Source of the DNA: Bacillota bacterium
GTDB taxonomy: Bacteria > Bacillota > Clostridia > Lachnospirales > Lachnospiraceae
Length of the DNA: 64,000 nt
NCBI GenBank assembly: GCA_023420935.1
Contig: JAEZUR010000036.1
Span: 25,073-89,072, forward strand
Direction: 5' to 3'
This document shows, one piece after another, positions 8,239-16,413 of the stretch. The notes beneath the pieces are model-generated. The model saw only the letters and a program-made list of their open reading frames with translations, did no database searches and had not been told where the DNA came from. Each line of letters opens with the position of its first letter. Position 1 is the stretch's first letter. The position numbers were made by a program, and so were the translations under genes.

Positions 8239-8679
8239 TCATTCTGTTCCATCTGAACGTATATATTCCATATCTAGATAACCTTGTAATATAAAAACAG
8301 CTGCTACTTTATCTACTACTTTTGCACGGTCTTCACGACGAACATTGCCCTCGATCATAGCATTGTGTGCGGAAACTGTGGTAAGTCTCTCATCCCACAA
8401 AACAACGTCTAAGCCTGTCCGCTTTCTTAACATTTCAGCAAACTCTTCCGATTTTTCTGCACGCTCACCAATTGTGTTATTCATATTCTTTGGGTATCCT
8501 AATATAATTAAATCCACTTCATACTCATCCACTAGCTCTTTAATTCTAGCAAGAGTCTGACGTAATTTATTTTCTTCTTTTCTTCGGATTACTTCAATGC
8601 CCTGAGCTGTAAGCTTTAATGCATCACTAATAGCAACTCCAACTGTAACAGAGCCATAATCTAATCCCATTATTCTCAT
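8239..8679 (-). CDS. ruvX: putative pre-16S rRNA nuclease / Holliday junction resolvase RuvX (YqgF)
   Basis: This 146-residue RNase H-fold protein has catalytic-site motifs MGLDYGSVTVGVAISD (Asp near residue 6), LIILGYPKNMNNTIGERA in the centre, and VLWDERLTTVSAH near residue 96. The YqgF family is implicated in 16S rRNA 5'-end maturation and possibly in recombination. GGGAG precedes the ATG. It lies between ireB and DUF1292, the usual Firmicute arrangement. Confidence 0.92.
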   Translation of the reverse strand: MRIMGLDYGSVTVGVAISDALKLTAQGIEVIRRKEENKLRQTLARIKELVDEYEVDLIILGYPKNMNNTIGERAEKSEEFAEMLRKRTGLDVVLWDERLTTVSAHNAMIEGNVRREDRAKVVDKVAAVFILQGYLDMEYIRSDGTE

Positions 8680-8730
8680 AGTAACTCCCGTCTGTGTCTA
8701 TACAAACTCTATTTTATCAAAAACTGCACT

Positions 8731-8994
8731 TTATTTTCTTAAGTTTCTGTTAATGTAATCACCTAGTAACTCTTCTAAAATCTCATCTCTTTCTACTTTC
8801 ATAATTAGGCTTCTTGCTCCATTATGACTGGTAATATAGGTTGGGTCACCGGACATAACATACCCAACAATCTGACTTACCGGATTATAGCCTTTCTCAG
8901 TTAAAGCAGCGTAGACTGATGCAATAATATCTTTCACTTCGATTTCAGGTTCTTTTTGCACTTTAAAATACTGTGTATTATTCATTTCTTGCAT
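8731..8994 (-). CDS. ireB: IreB family regulatory phosphoprotein (DUF965)
   Basis: This 87-residue protein has the IreB/DUF965 core (VKDIIASVYAALTEKGYNPVSQIVGYVMSGDPTYITSH, then RSLIMKVERDEILEELL). In Enterococcus the orthologue is phosphorylated by the Ser/Thr kinase IreK and affects cephalosporin resistance. ATG 8994 has AGAAGGA nine bases upstream; the longer frame to 9033 lacks support. It begins the ireB-ruvX-DUF1292 run. Confidence 0.9.
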   Translation of the reverse strand: MQEMNNTQYFKVQKEPEIEVKDIIASVYAALTEKGYNPVSQIVGYVMSGDPTYITSHNGARSLIMKVERDEILEELLGDYINRNLRK

Positions 8995-9101
8995 GTTATC
9001 ACGTCCTTCTTGCTTTCTTTCAGTTGAAACCATTATCTATATATTAATATAAACATTGGAAAATGGCAACCCATTTTTTACTAGTCTAAAACTAGTACTA
9101 C

Positions 9102-10478
9102 TTATTTTACTTCTCCAAGTAGCACATCTTCCTTTAATCTCTTGGTTACTAAAACCTCTATCATTTGATTTTCTAAGCTAGTATTTTCTTGATTCACAGG
9201 CACAGCAACTTTAATATATCTTTCATTATGCCCTACATAATATGGCACTTCATTAAATAGTATCTCTTCTTCTATCAGAACCTTTTGAATACTTCCAATA
9301 AAATAATCTTCGTATTCCTGTCTCATTACCTGACTCGCTGTAATGAGCTTGTTACTTCTTACATTCTTTATTTGTTCTGGAACTTGATTTGGCATTGCTT
9401 CTGCTTTCGTTCCTTTTCGCTTGGAATATTTAAAAATGTGCAATTGAGCAAATGCTACTTTTTTTAGAAATTGTTCTGTTACTAAAAACTCTTCTTCTGT
9501 TTCACCAGGGAATCCAACAATAACATCTGTTGTAATAGCAGGCATATGAAAATGTTCTCGTAAAAGCACGCACTTTTCATAGTATTCCTCAGCTGTGTAT
9601 TTTCGATTCATCCGTTTTAAAGTTTCCTTACATCCACTTTGTAAGGATAGGTGAAAATGTGGACAGAATTTTGAATTCTGCGATAACGTCTTTACGAATT
9701 GTTCTGTTATAATTCTTGGTTCTAAAGAACCAAAGCGAATTCGCTCGATCCCCTCTACTTTACTTATTTCTTCCACTAAATCAATGAGTGGTTGTCCGTG
9801 ATATTTCACAAAATCTGTATCACCAAGTAAATCTACTCCATAAGAGGATAAATGTATTCCAGTAAGTACTACTTCTTTGTATCCTAGTTCAACCAAACGA
9901 TTGGTTTCCTTTAAGATATCCTTGGTACCTCTACTACGTATTCTTCCTCTTACATATGGAATAATACAATAGGAGCAAAACTGATTACAACCATCTTGAA
10001 TCTTAATATAGGCACGTGTTTTCTCACCTGCTGAACCAATCTCTAGTTCTTCATAACTCTGTTCTTCATGAATATCAACTAGCATTTCCATAGTTTCATC
10101 TTGACTTATCTGATATTGTTCCACCGCTTTCACAATAAGATTTTTTTGATTATTACCGATGACAATATCAATCATTTCATCTGCTTCTAATGTCTCTTTC
10201 GCGGCTTGCACATAACATCCCACCGCTACCACTATTCCATCTGGATTGATCTTTTTCGCTCGATGAATCATCTGTCTGGATTTACGATCTGCAATATTGG
10301 TTACTGTACATGTATTGATTACATAAACGGAGGCCTGTTCACTGAACTCTTTTACTTCATAACCAGCAGATCGAAATAATTGTTCCATGGCATCTGTTTC
10401 ATATGAATTCACTTTACATCCTAATGTTAAAAATGCTACCGTTTTATCCAATGGTTGTTGTATATTAATTCTATTCAT
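9102..10478 (-). CDS. mtaB: tRNA (N6-threonylcarbamoyladenosine(37)-C2)-methylthiotransferase MtaB
   Basis: This 458-residue radical-SAM methylthiotransferase makes ms2t6A at position 37 of ANN-decoding tRNAs. The N-terminal MTTase domain starts FLTLGCKVNSYETDAMEQLF, with further Cys in NTCTVTN and VGCYVQ. The radical SAM triad is CNQFCSYC at about residue 165, and a TRAM-like C-terminal domain follows. The VNSYET form distinguishes it from MiaB. ATG 10478 has TAGGAG five bases upstream. In B. subtilis the orthologue yqeV follows rsmE; here it lies on the other side of thiI and the HPr-like gene. Confidence 0.92.
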   Translation of the reverse strand: MNRINIQQPLDKTVAFLTLGCKVNSYETDAMEQLFRSAGYEVKEFSEQASVYVINTCTVTNIADRKSRQMIHRAKKINPDGIVVAVGCYVQAAKETLEADEMIDIVIGNNQKNLIVKAVEQYQISQDETMEMLVDIHEEQSYEELEIGSAGEKTRAYIKIQDGCNQFCSYCIIPYVRGRIRSRGTKDILKETNRLVELGYKEVVLTGIHLSSYGVDLLGDTDFVKYHGQPLIDLVEEISKVEGIERIRFGSLEPRIITEQFVKTLSQNSKFCPHFHLSLQSGCKETLKRMNRKYTAEEYYEKCVLLREHFHMPAITTDVIVGFPGETEEEFLVTEQFLKKVAFAQLHIFKYSKRKGTKAEAMPNQVPEQIKNVRSNKLITASQVMRQEYEDYFIGSIQKVLIEEEILFNEVPYYVGHNERYIKVAVPVNQENTSLENQMIEVLVTKRLKEDVLLGEVK

Positions 10479-10566
10479 TATAACTCCTATCTCTATAGAC
10501 AATTATCCTACTCTTTGTATGTCCTTTTTTAACGTATTCTTAACATTTTTTTATCTACTTTGTATA

Positions 10567-10595
10567 TTGACTTTTATATATGGTAATTGTAGTAT
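10567..10595 (+). promoter_or_regulatory. sigma-A promoter of HPr-like gene
   Basis: TTGACT at 10567-10572 and TAGTAT at 10590-10595 have exactly 17 bases between them, about 30 bases upstream of the HPr-like start. Confidence 0.6.
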
Positions 10596-10628
10596 ATACT
10601 TGTAAAAACAATAAAGGAGGATTATATT

Positions 10629-10862
10629 ATGAAAACAGTTAAGATATCTTTAAATTCTATTGATAAGGTAAAAGCTTTTGTTAATGATGTAACTAAATTT
10701 GACGTGGAGTTTGATTTAGTATCTGGAAGATACGTAATTGATGCAAAATCCATTATGGGCATTTTCAGTTTAGATTTATCCAAACCAATCGACTTAAACA
10801 TTCACAATGAAGAAGAAATCGAAAAGATTCTTTCCGTATTAGCACCTTACATCGTAGAATAA
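10629..10862 (+). CDS. HPr-fold protein lacking the phosphorylatable His15
   Basis: This 77-residue protein aligns with HPr of the sugar phosphotransferase system throughout. The GIHARPA active-site segment is replaced by SIDKVKA, so the catalytic His is Asp and the Arg-Pro pair is gone. The Ser46 region is kept (AKSIMGIFSLDL). It therefore cannot carry phosphate from PEP as HPr does. Retention of the KSIMG motif recalls Crh, the regulatory paralogue phosphorylated only on Ser46 that serves CcpA. AAAGGAGG stands 8 bases before the ATG. It is a single-gene unit with its own promoter and terminator. A regulatory role is inferred. Confidence 0.82.
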   Translation: MKTVKISLNSIDKVKAFVNDVTKFDVEFDLVSGRYVIDAKSIMGIFSLDLSKPIDLNIHNEEEIEKILSVLAPYIVE

Positions 10863-10888
10863 CGCTTGTTAGGTAACAAGTCGTATAA

Positions 10889-10922
10889 AGACGATAGAAA
10901 GTACGCTCTGCGAACTTTCTAT
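10889..10922. repeat. short hairpin repeat, copy B
   Basis: The inverted repeat GAAAGta-CGC/GCG-aa-CTTTC lies after the HPr-like gene. It is nearly identical to 1416-1446, including the ATAGAAAG left flank and the TGAA-TTAAAG right flank. A distinct terminator follows separately. Confidence 0.5.
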
Positions 10923-10937
10923 TGTCATGAATTAAAG

Positions 10938-10979
10938 ACATATCTAGCCGTGCTCGCACGAGATAGATATGTTTTTTTT
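10938..10979 (+). terminator. terminator of HPr-like gene
   Basis: The stem ACATATCTA / TAGATATGT, with an additional GTGC/GCAC inside the loop, is followed by a run of eight T. Confidence 0.85.
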
Positions 10980-11019
10980 ATGTGACGCCTGATCACGGGA
11001 TAAACAGAAGAACGCCTAT

Positions 11020-12198
11020 TTACTCAACAATAATAGTCTCAATACTATTCATTGCCTGATTCATCAATTCCTCAATCACATCTTCCAACAATCTCTCTGA
11101 ATGCTTAATCACCTTTAGGCTAGGTTTTGTAACTGGATGTTTTGCCACGAAAATGGTACAGCAATCTTCATATGGTTGAATGGACGTTTCATACGTATTA
11201 ATCTTTAATGCAATATCAACAATATCCTGTTTATCGAAACCAATGACTGGACGATATACTGGAAGTGTACACACATCATTAGTAGCAGCAAGACTCTGTA
11301 ACGTTTGACTTGCAACCTGACCGATACTTTCTCCCGTTATCAATCCTAGACAATTATTTTCTTTTGCAATATATTCCGCAATCTTCATCATATATCTTCT
11401 CATAATAATCGTTAATTCATCATGAGGACATTTTTCATAAATAGAAAGCTGAATATCAGTAAAATTCACTATATGGAGTTTAATAGGCCCTGCATATTTA
11501 GCTACTAATTTCGCTAAATCTACTACTTTTTGTTTGGCTCTCTCACTGGTATAAGGAGGCGCATGAAAATAAGTTGCTTCAATTCGCACACCACGTTTTG
11601 CAATCATATAACCCGCGACTGGACTGTCAATACCACCAGACAACAATAACATTGCTTTTCCATTGGTACCTACTGGCATTCCTCCAGGACCTGGAATTGA
11701 TTTGGAATAAACATAAGCCTTGTTACGAATTTCTACATGGATTCGTTCTTGCGGCGTACGAACATCTACTTTCAATTCAGGAAATCTGTGTAACAGATAT
11801 TCTCCCATATCCATACAGATTTCTGGTGAGGTAATCGGATATCTTTTATCTGCACGTTTTGCTTCTACCTTAAATGTAATATTCTTATCTGGATATGCCA
11901 TATCAACATAATTGCCAACAGCTTGGGTTAAACTTTCCCAACTATTGTCTTCGATTAAAACAACAGGACAGATGGAGGCAACACCAAATACACATTGAAT
12001 TGCTTCAACTACTTCATCAAAATCAAACGCACTTAATGCTTCTACGTAGACTCTTCCTTGTTCTTTTGTTACTTCAAATTCCCCATCCACGTCCTTTAAG
12101 GCAAATTTGATCTGATCTCTTAATGCGTTCTCAAAGATAAAACGATTCTTACCTTTGATTCCAATCTCTGCGTATTTGATTAAAAAAGCTTTATACAT
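11020..12198 (-). CDS. thiI: tRNA 4-thiouridine synthetase ThiI (short form)
   Basis: This 392-residue protein has an N-terminal ferredoxin-like and THUMP domain (residues ~1-165) and a PP-loop ATPase whose P-loop is LLSGGIDSPVAGYM near residue 183. It adenylates U8 of tRNA and inserts sulfur. The C-terminal rhodanese domain of E. coli ThiI (482 residues) is absent, as in Bacillus. In such organisms sulfur comes directly from an adjacent dedicated cysteine desulfurase, and exactly such a gene lies 20 bases upstream. GGAGG precedes the ATG. Confidence 0.95.
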   Translation of the reverse strand: MYKAFLIKYAEIGIKGKNRFIFENALRDQIKFALKDVDGEFEVTKEQGRVYVEALSAFDFDEVVEAIQCVFGVASICPVVLIEDNSWESLTQAVGNYVDMAYPDKNITFKVEAKRADKRYPITSPEICMDMGEYLLHRFPELKVDVRTPQERIHVEIRNKAYVYSKSIPGPGGMPVGTNGKAMLLLSGGIDSPVAGYMIAKRGVRIEATYFHAPPYTSERAKQKVVDLAKLVAKYAGPIKLHIVNFTDIQLSIYEKCPHDELTIIMRRYMMKIAEYIAKENNCLGLITGESIGQVASQTLQSLAATNDVCTLPVYRPVIGFDKQDIVDIALKINTYETSIQPYEDCCTIFVAKHPVTKPSLKVIKHSERLLEDVIEELMNQAMNSIETIIVE

Positions 12199-12218
12199 CT
12201 GTATTCCTCCATAATTGG

Positions 12219-13391
12219 TTAATGTCTTGTATATTTACGTAATGCCGGAACTAATTCCTCTAGACAAGTTAAGGCATATTGAATCTCTTCTTCGGTTGTA
12301 TCAACGGAAAAACTAAATCGTAAGGTAGAATCTAGCAGATCCTTTTTTACTCCAATTGCTTTTAACGTTCCACTTAATTGTGGATGGTTGGATGCACATG
12401 CGGAACCTGATGATACATAGATTCCCTTGTCCTCTAAAGAATGTAGAAGAACTTCGCTTCGAATGCCAGCAAAACTCACACTGACAATATGTGGAGCAGT
12501 ATCCTCTAATTCAATTCCGTCCAATCCATTTACTTTGGTATTCTCTATTTTATCTACACCTTCTATAAATTGCTTCTTTAGATTGTATAGTTTCAATCGT
12601 TTCTCATCAAAATTTTCATATACCAGTGCAGCTGCTTGTCCAATTCCTGCGATACCTGGTACATTTTCAGTCCCTGAACGCATTCCTTTTTGCTGTTCTC
12701 CACCAAATATAATAGGCTTTATCTTTACCCTATCCTTGATATATAAAAATCCAATTCCTTTTGGCCCATGTATTTTATGTCCACTAACCGATAACAAATC
12801 AATTCCCATTCTTTTTGGGTATATTCTATATTTCCCATAGGCTTGAATGGCATCTACATGAAAAATGATATCTGACTTTTTCTCTTTGATCAACCTAGAT
12901 AGTCTTGTTATATCTTCTACAGCTCCCATTTCATTATTCACAAACATAATAGAAACAAGAATGGTATCCTCACAAATGGATTCTAATAGTTGTTCTGTAT
13001 CTACTTGTCCATTCTGATCGACAGCAAGATATGTAACGCGAAATCCATTCTCTTCTAAGTAAATCAACGGGTTATGTACAGAAGGATGTTCTATCCTAGT
13101 AGTTATAATATGATTTCCTAATCGTTTATTGGCATATGCCGTCCCGATTAAGGCATGATTGTTTGCTTCTGTTCCTCCTGAAGTAAACACAATCTCCTTC
13201 GGCGTTACTTTCAAGCTGCTTGCTATAATTTCTTTTGCTACTTTTATATATTGTTCTGCTTCTACACCTTTCATATGCATAGAAGAAGGATTTCCATAGT
13301 CTAATTCCATGGTTTTTATCATAATTTCCCTAACCTTGGAAAAAGGTCTCGTCGTTGCTGCATTATCTAGATATGCTTCCATTATTCTCAC
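12219..13391 (-). CDS. class V cysteine desulfurase, probable dedicated partner of ThiI (NifZ-like)
   Basis: This 390-residue PLP enzyme converts cysteine to alanine plus enzyme-bound persulfide. It opens with YLDNAATTRP. The PLP lysine is in SVSGHKIHGPKGIGFLY near residue 207, and the persulfide-forming Cys is in VSSGSACAS near residue 330. The GTG at 13391 overlaps the rsmE stop as GTGA with GGAG just upstream, which suggests translational coupling; ATG 13382 is the alternative. No IscU gene is adjacent, while thiI is, so sulfur supply to tRNA 4-thiouridine is the likely job, as for B. subtilis NifZ. Confidence 0.9.
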   Translation of the reverse strand: MRIMEAYLDNAATTRPFSKVREIMIKTMELDYGNPSSMHMKGVEAEQYIKVAKEIIASSLKVTPKEIVFTSGGTEANNHALIGTAYANKRLGNHIITTRIEHPSVHNPLIYLEENGFRVTYLAVDQNGQVDTEQLLESICEDTILVSIMFVNNEMGAVEDITRLSRLIKEKKSDIIFHVDAIQAYGKYRIYPKRMGIDLLSVSGHKIHGPKGIGFLYIKDRVKIKPIIFGGEQQKGMRSGTENVPGIAGIGQAAALVYENFDEKRLKLYNLKKQFIEGVDKIENTKVNGLDGIELEDTAPHIVSVSFAGIRSEVLLHSLEDKGIYVSSGSACASNHPQLSGTLKAIGVKKDLLDSTLRFSFSVDTTEEEIQYALTCLEELVPALRKYTRH

Positions 13392-14149
13392 ACTTCTCCA
13401 CTATTCTGGTTCTCAATTTCAAACATTAAGATAGACAATACTGCTAGTCCTGCGGTTTCTGTTCTTAGAATTCGTTTTCCTAATGTAATCGGTTTCACCT
13501 GGTTCTCCTGTGCTAATGTAACTTCTGCATCTTCAAATCCACCTTCTGGGCCAATAAAGATTCCCAAGGTAGATTGTCTTGAACCATGTTGTATTATCTC
13601 ATGAGCATGCTTGATGCCCTCTGCATTTTCATAAGGCATAATATTATAATCTAGGGTATTTGCGAATTCCATAGCTTGCTTAAAGCTCATAATTTCGCCT
13701 ACTTTTGGTATTACACCACGATTGGACTGCTTTGCTGCTGCTGTCGTAATTGCTTGCCATCGTTCTACTTTTTTTAGTTCCTTTTTTCTATCTTCTATCT
13801 TCACTACACTTCGTTTGGTCATCACTGGGATTATCTCATATACACCAAGCTCAACTGCCTTTTGAATAATCAATTCCATCTTTTCTTTCTTAGGAAGTCC
13901 TTGAAAAAGATAGATTTTTGTTGGCAATTCCGTTTCTGACTGCGTTTCTTTTGTAATTTTTGCTTTTACAGCATCACAAGATAAGGACTCTATTATACAA
14001 TAGTAATCCTTACCTTGTCCATCACAAATTATTACATTTTCACCCGGTTCCATTCGAAGTACATTCTTCATATGGTTCACATCCTGTCCGGTGATTGTTA
14101 TCATATCATCCAAAATGGAGCAACCTTCTGAATAAAAAAATCGATACAT
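13388..14149 (-). CDS. rsmE: 16S rRNA (uracil(1498)-N3)-methyltransferase RsmE
   Basis: This 253-residue SPOUT methyltransferase has an N-terminal PUA-like domain. Its C-terminal knot has the family signatures IFIGPEGGFEDAEV and LGKRILRTETAGLAVLSIL. It methylates U1498 of 16S rRNA. ATG 14149 has GGAGGG six bases upstream, so the longer frame was trimmed. It lies 17 bases after prmA, the same order as yqeT-yqeU in B. subtilis. Confidence 0.94.
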   Translation of the reverse strand: MYRFFYSEGCSILDDMITITGQDVNHMKNVLRMEPGENVIICDGQGKDYYCIIESLSCDAVKAKITKETQSETELPTKIYLFQGLPKKEKMELIIQKAVELGVYEIIPVMTKRSVVKIEDRKKELKKVERWQAITTAAAKQSNRGVIPKVGEIMSFKQAMEFANTLDYNIMPYENAEGIKHAHEIIQHGSRQSTLGIFIGPEGGFEDAEVTLAQENQVKPITLGKRILRTETAGLAVLSILMFEIENQNSGEV

Positions 14150-14166
14150 GTAAGACCCTCCGATGC

Positions 14167-15120
14167 TTATTTTCTGGCAACAAAAGAAACCCAATCACCC
14201 ATTTCATTGATTTCAATAATTTCAAAACCATTGTTAAGGATTGCCTCTTTTACTTCCTCTTTCTTCATATAGATTATACCAGAAGAGATAAATAGTCCAC
14301 CTTTTTTCAAATGCCTACCAACTTCTGCAGATAATGGAATAATGACATCTGCCAAAATATTAGCAGTAACAATATCATATGTTTCAAAACCTACTTCTTC
14401 CTGCATCGTTTTGTCTTCGATTATATTTCCACTTAATACTTTAAACTGATCACTAGCAATACCATTTACTTCAATATTTTCATAGGTTGCTGTTAATGCA
14501 GCCGGATCAATATCAGTAGCTACCGCATATCTAGCTCCTAATTTAATTCCAATAATCGATAAAATACCACTACCACAGCCTATATCCAAAAGTTTGGTTG
14601 CTTTTGTAATATATTTTCTTAGTCCCAAGATGCAAAGTTTAGTTGTTTCATGGGCTCCTGTACCAAACGCTGTCCCTGGATCAATCTCAATCACTAGATC
14701 ATCTGGCTTTGCATCCTCAAGTTTCTCCCATGTTGGTTTAATTATGATATCTTCTGCTACACGAAATGGTTTAAAGAATTCCTTCCAGTTGTTTATCCAA
14801 TCCTTATCTTCTGTATCGGATACACGAATCTGTCCAGTTCCAACGTCAACAAAATCAGCCAATTCCTTTAACCCATTCTGCACCTCTTCAAGTGTTGCAT
14901 TAATATCTTGCTCTGGATCCATATAAAAGTTTATCTTTGCCGTTCCATCATCCGGCTCTAACTCTGGTAGAATGTCGATAAACATCGCTTTTTTCTCTTC
15001 TTCTGTTATCGACACATTGTCTTCTATTTCAATTCCTTCAATACCAATCTCTGCAAGCATGCTGCTGATCAAATCAACGGCCTGTGTTGTTGTTTCTATG
15101 GTGAACTTTATCCACTTCAT
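14167..15120 (-). CDS. prmA: ribosomal protein L11 methyltransferase PrmA
   Basis: This 317-residue SAM methyltransferase trimethylates ribosomal protein L11. The substrate-binding N-terminal domain is followed by DPGTAFGTGAHETTKLCIL (about residues 147-165), the SAM-binding motif LLDIGCGSGILSIIGIKLG, and the NPPY-like TANILADVI. AAGGAG precedes the ATG, and ten bases separate it from dnaJ upstream. It is part of the heat-shock operon read from hrcA. Confidence 0.95.
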   Translation of the reverse strand: MKWIKFTIETTTQAVDLISSMLAEIGIEGIEIEDNVSITEEEKKAMFIDILPELEPDDGTAKINFYMDPEQDINATLEEVQNGLKELADFVDVGTGQIRVSDTEDKDWINNWKEFFKPFRVAEDIIIKPTWEKLEDAKPDDLVIEIDPGTAFGTGAHETTKLCILGLRKYITKATKLLDIGCGSGILSIIGIKLGARYAVATDIDPAALTATYENIEVNGIASDQFKVLSGNIIEDKTMQEEVGFETYDIVTANILADVIIPLSAEVGRHLKKGGLFISSGIIYMKKEEVKEAILNNGFEIIEINEMGDWVSFVARK

Positions 15121-15129
15121 GATGACTCC

Positions 15130-16332
15130 TTATTCAAAAAACTCGTTGATTTTATCTTTAAATCCTTTTTTCTTATTCGGTTTCTCTTTTGTTTCCTGCT
15201 TTACTTCTTGTTCACTAGTATTGCCTGTCTCTACGGTATTATCCTTTTTACCTGTCATGGATTCATCAAATTGTTTTAATAAATCTTTTTGTTCTGAAGT
15301 TAACTTAGTAGGAACCTGAACCACTAGTGTTACGTAATGATCTCCTCGAACTTGCTTATTACGTAATGTTGGCACCCCTTTTCCACGTAGTCTAACTTTG
15401 GTATCTGTCTGAGTTCCAGGTTTTACATTATAGATTACATCTCCATCTACTGTATTGATGATCATATCACCACCTAAAGCTGCCTGTGCATAAGAAATCG
15501 GTGCTGTTGAGAAAATATCATAGTCTTGACGTTGGAAGATTGGATGTCTACTTACTACAACTTCAACTAATAAGTCGCCTCTTTCTCCTCCATTAACTCC
15601 TGGTTCTCCTTTATCGCGAATACGAACACTCTGGCCATTATCGATTCCGGCAGGAATGGAAACTTTTATTTTCTTTCTCTTACTTACATAACCACTTCCA
15701 TAACAATCGGTACATTTTTCTTTGATAATTTTACCAGTACCATGACAATCTGGACATGCTTGTACATTACGAACCATTCCAAATAATGATTGTTGTGTAT
15801 AAACGACTTGACCTTTACCACCACACTTTGAACAAGTGGTAGTACTTGTTCCCGGTTTTGCTCCAGTACCATGGCAAGTGGCACATTCCTCTTTTAAATT
15901 AAGATCTAGTTCTTTTTCCGTTCCAAAACAAGCTTCTTCAAAAGTAATACGTACTGCCGTACGGATATTTTGCCCCTTCATTGGCCCATTACTGCTTCTA
16001 CGACTTCTTCCACCGCCAAATAAGTCACCAAATAGGTCACCAAAAATATCTCCCATATCCATACCAGAGAAATCAAATCCACCAGCACCGCCACCAGCGC
16101 CGCCATCAAAGGCTGCATGACCAAACTGATCATACTGTCTCTTCTTATCTGGGTCGCTTAATACTGCATATGCTTCTGAAGCTTCTTTAAACTTTGCTTC
16201 TGCTTCTTTATCTCCTGGATTCATATCCGGATGATATTTCTTCGCTAACACTCTATATGCTTTCTTTAACTCATCATCCGATGCTGATTTTGAAACACCA
16301 AGAACCTCGTAATAATCTCTTTTATCTGCCAT
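15130..16332 (-). CDS. dnaJ: chaperone protein DnaJ
   Basis: This 400-residue type I Hsp40 begins with an N-terminal J domain with HPD (KKYHPDMNPG). A Gly/Phe-rich linker (GGGAGGAGGFDFSG, about 75-105) follows, then four CxxCxGxG-type zinc repeats (CATCHGTG, CSKCGGKG, CPDCHGTG, CTDCYGSG) and the substrate-binding C-terminal domains. A charged Lys/Glu-rich tail extends beyond the usual end. ATG 16332 has GGTGGA upstream, so the extra N-terminal residues of the open frame were dropped. Confidence 0.97.
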   Translation of the reverse strand: MADKRDYYEVLGVSKSASDDELKKAYRVLAKKYHPDMNPGDKEAEAKFKEASEAYAVLSDPDKKRQYDQFGHAAFDGGAGGGAGGFDFSGMDMGDIFGDLFGDLFGGGRSRRSSNGPMKGQNIRTAVRITFEEACFGTEKELDLNLKEECATCHGTGAKPGTSTTTCSKCGGKGQVVYTQQSLFGMVRNVQACPDCHGTGKIIKEKCTDCYGSGYVSKRKKIKVSIPAGIDNGQSVRIRDKGEPGVNGGERGDLLVEVVVSRHPIFQRQDYDIFSTAPISYAQAALGGDMIINTVDGDVIYNVKPGTQTDTKVRLRGKGVPTLRNKQVRGDHYVTLVVQVPTKLTSEQKDLLKQFDESMTGKKDNTVETGNTSEQEVKQETKEKPNKKKGFKDKINEFFE

Positions 16333-16413
16333 ATCTTCCACCTTCCATACCAACCATGAACAAATAGGCCGCCTCATCGACCGCCTACTTGTTCTTATTT
16401 GCCTTTACATATT

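Noticed and set aside
12427..12840. 137-residue plus-strand ORF
   Set aside because: Shadow of the cysteine desulfurase gene on the opposite strand.
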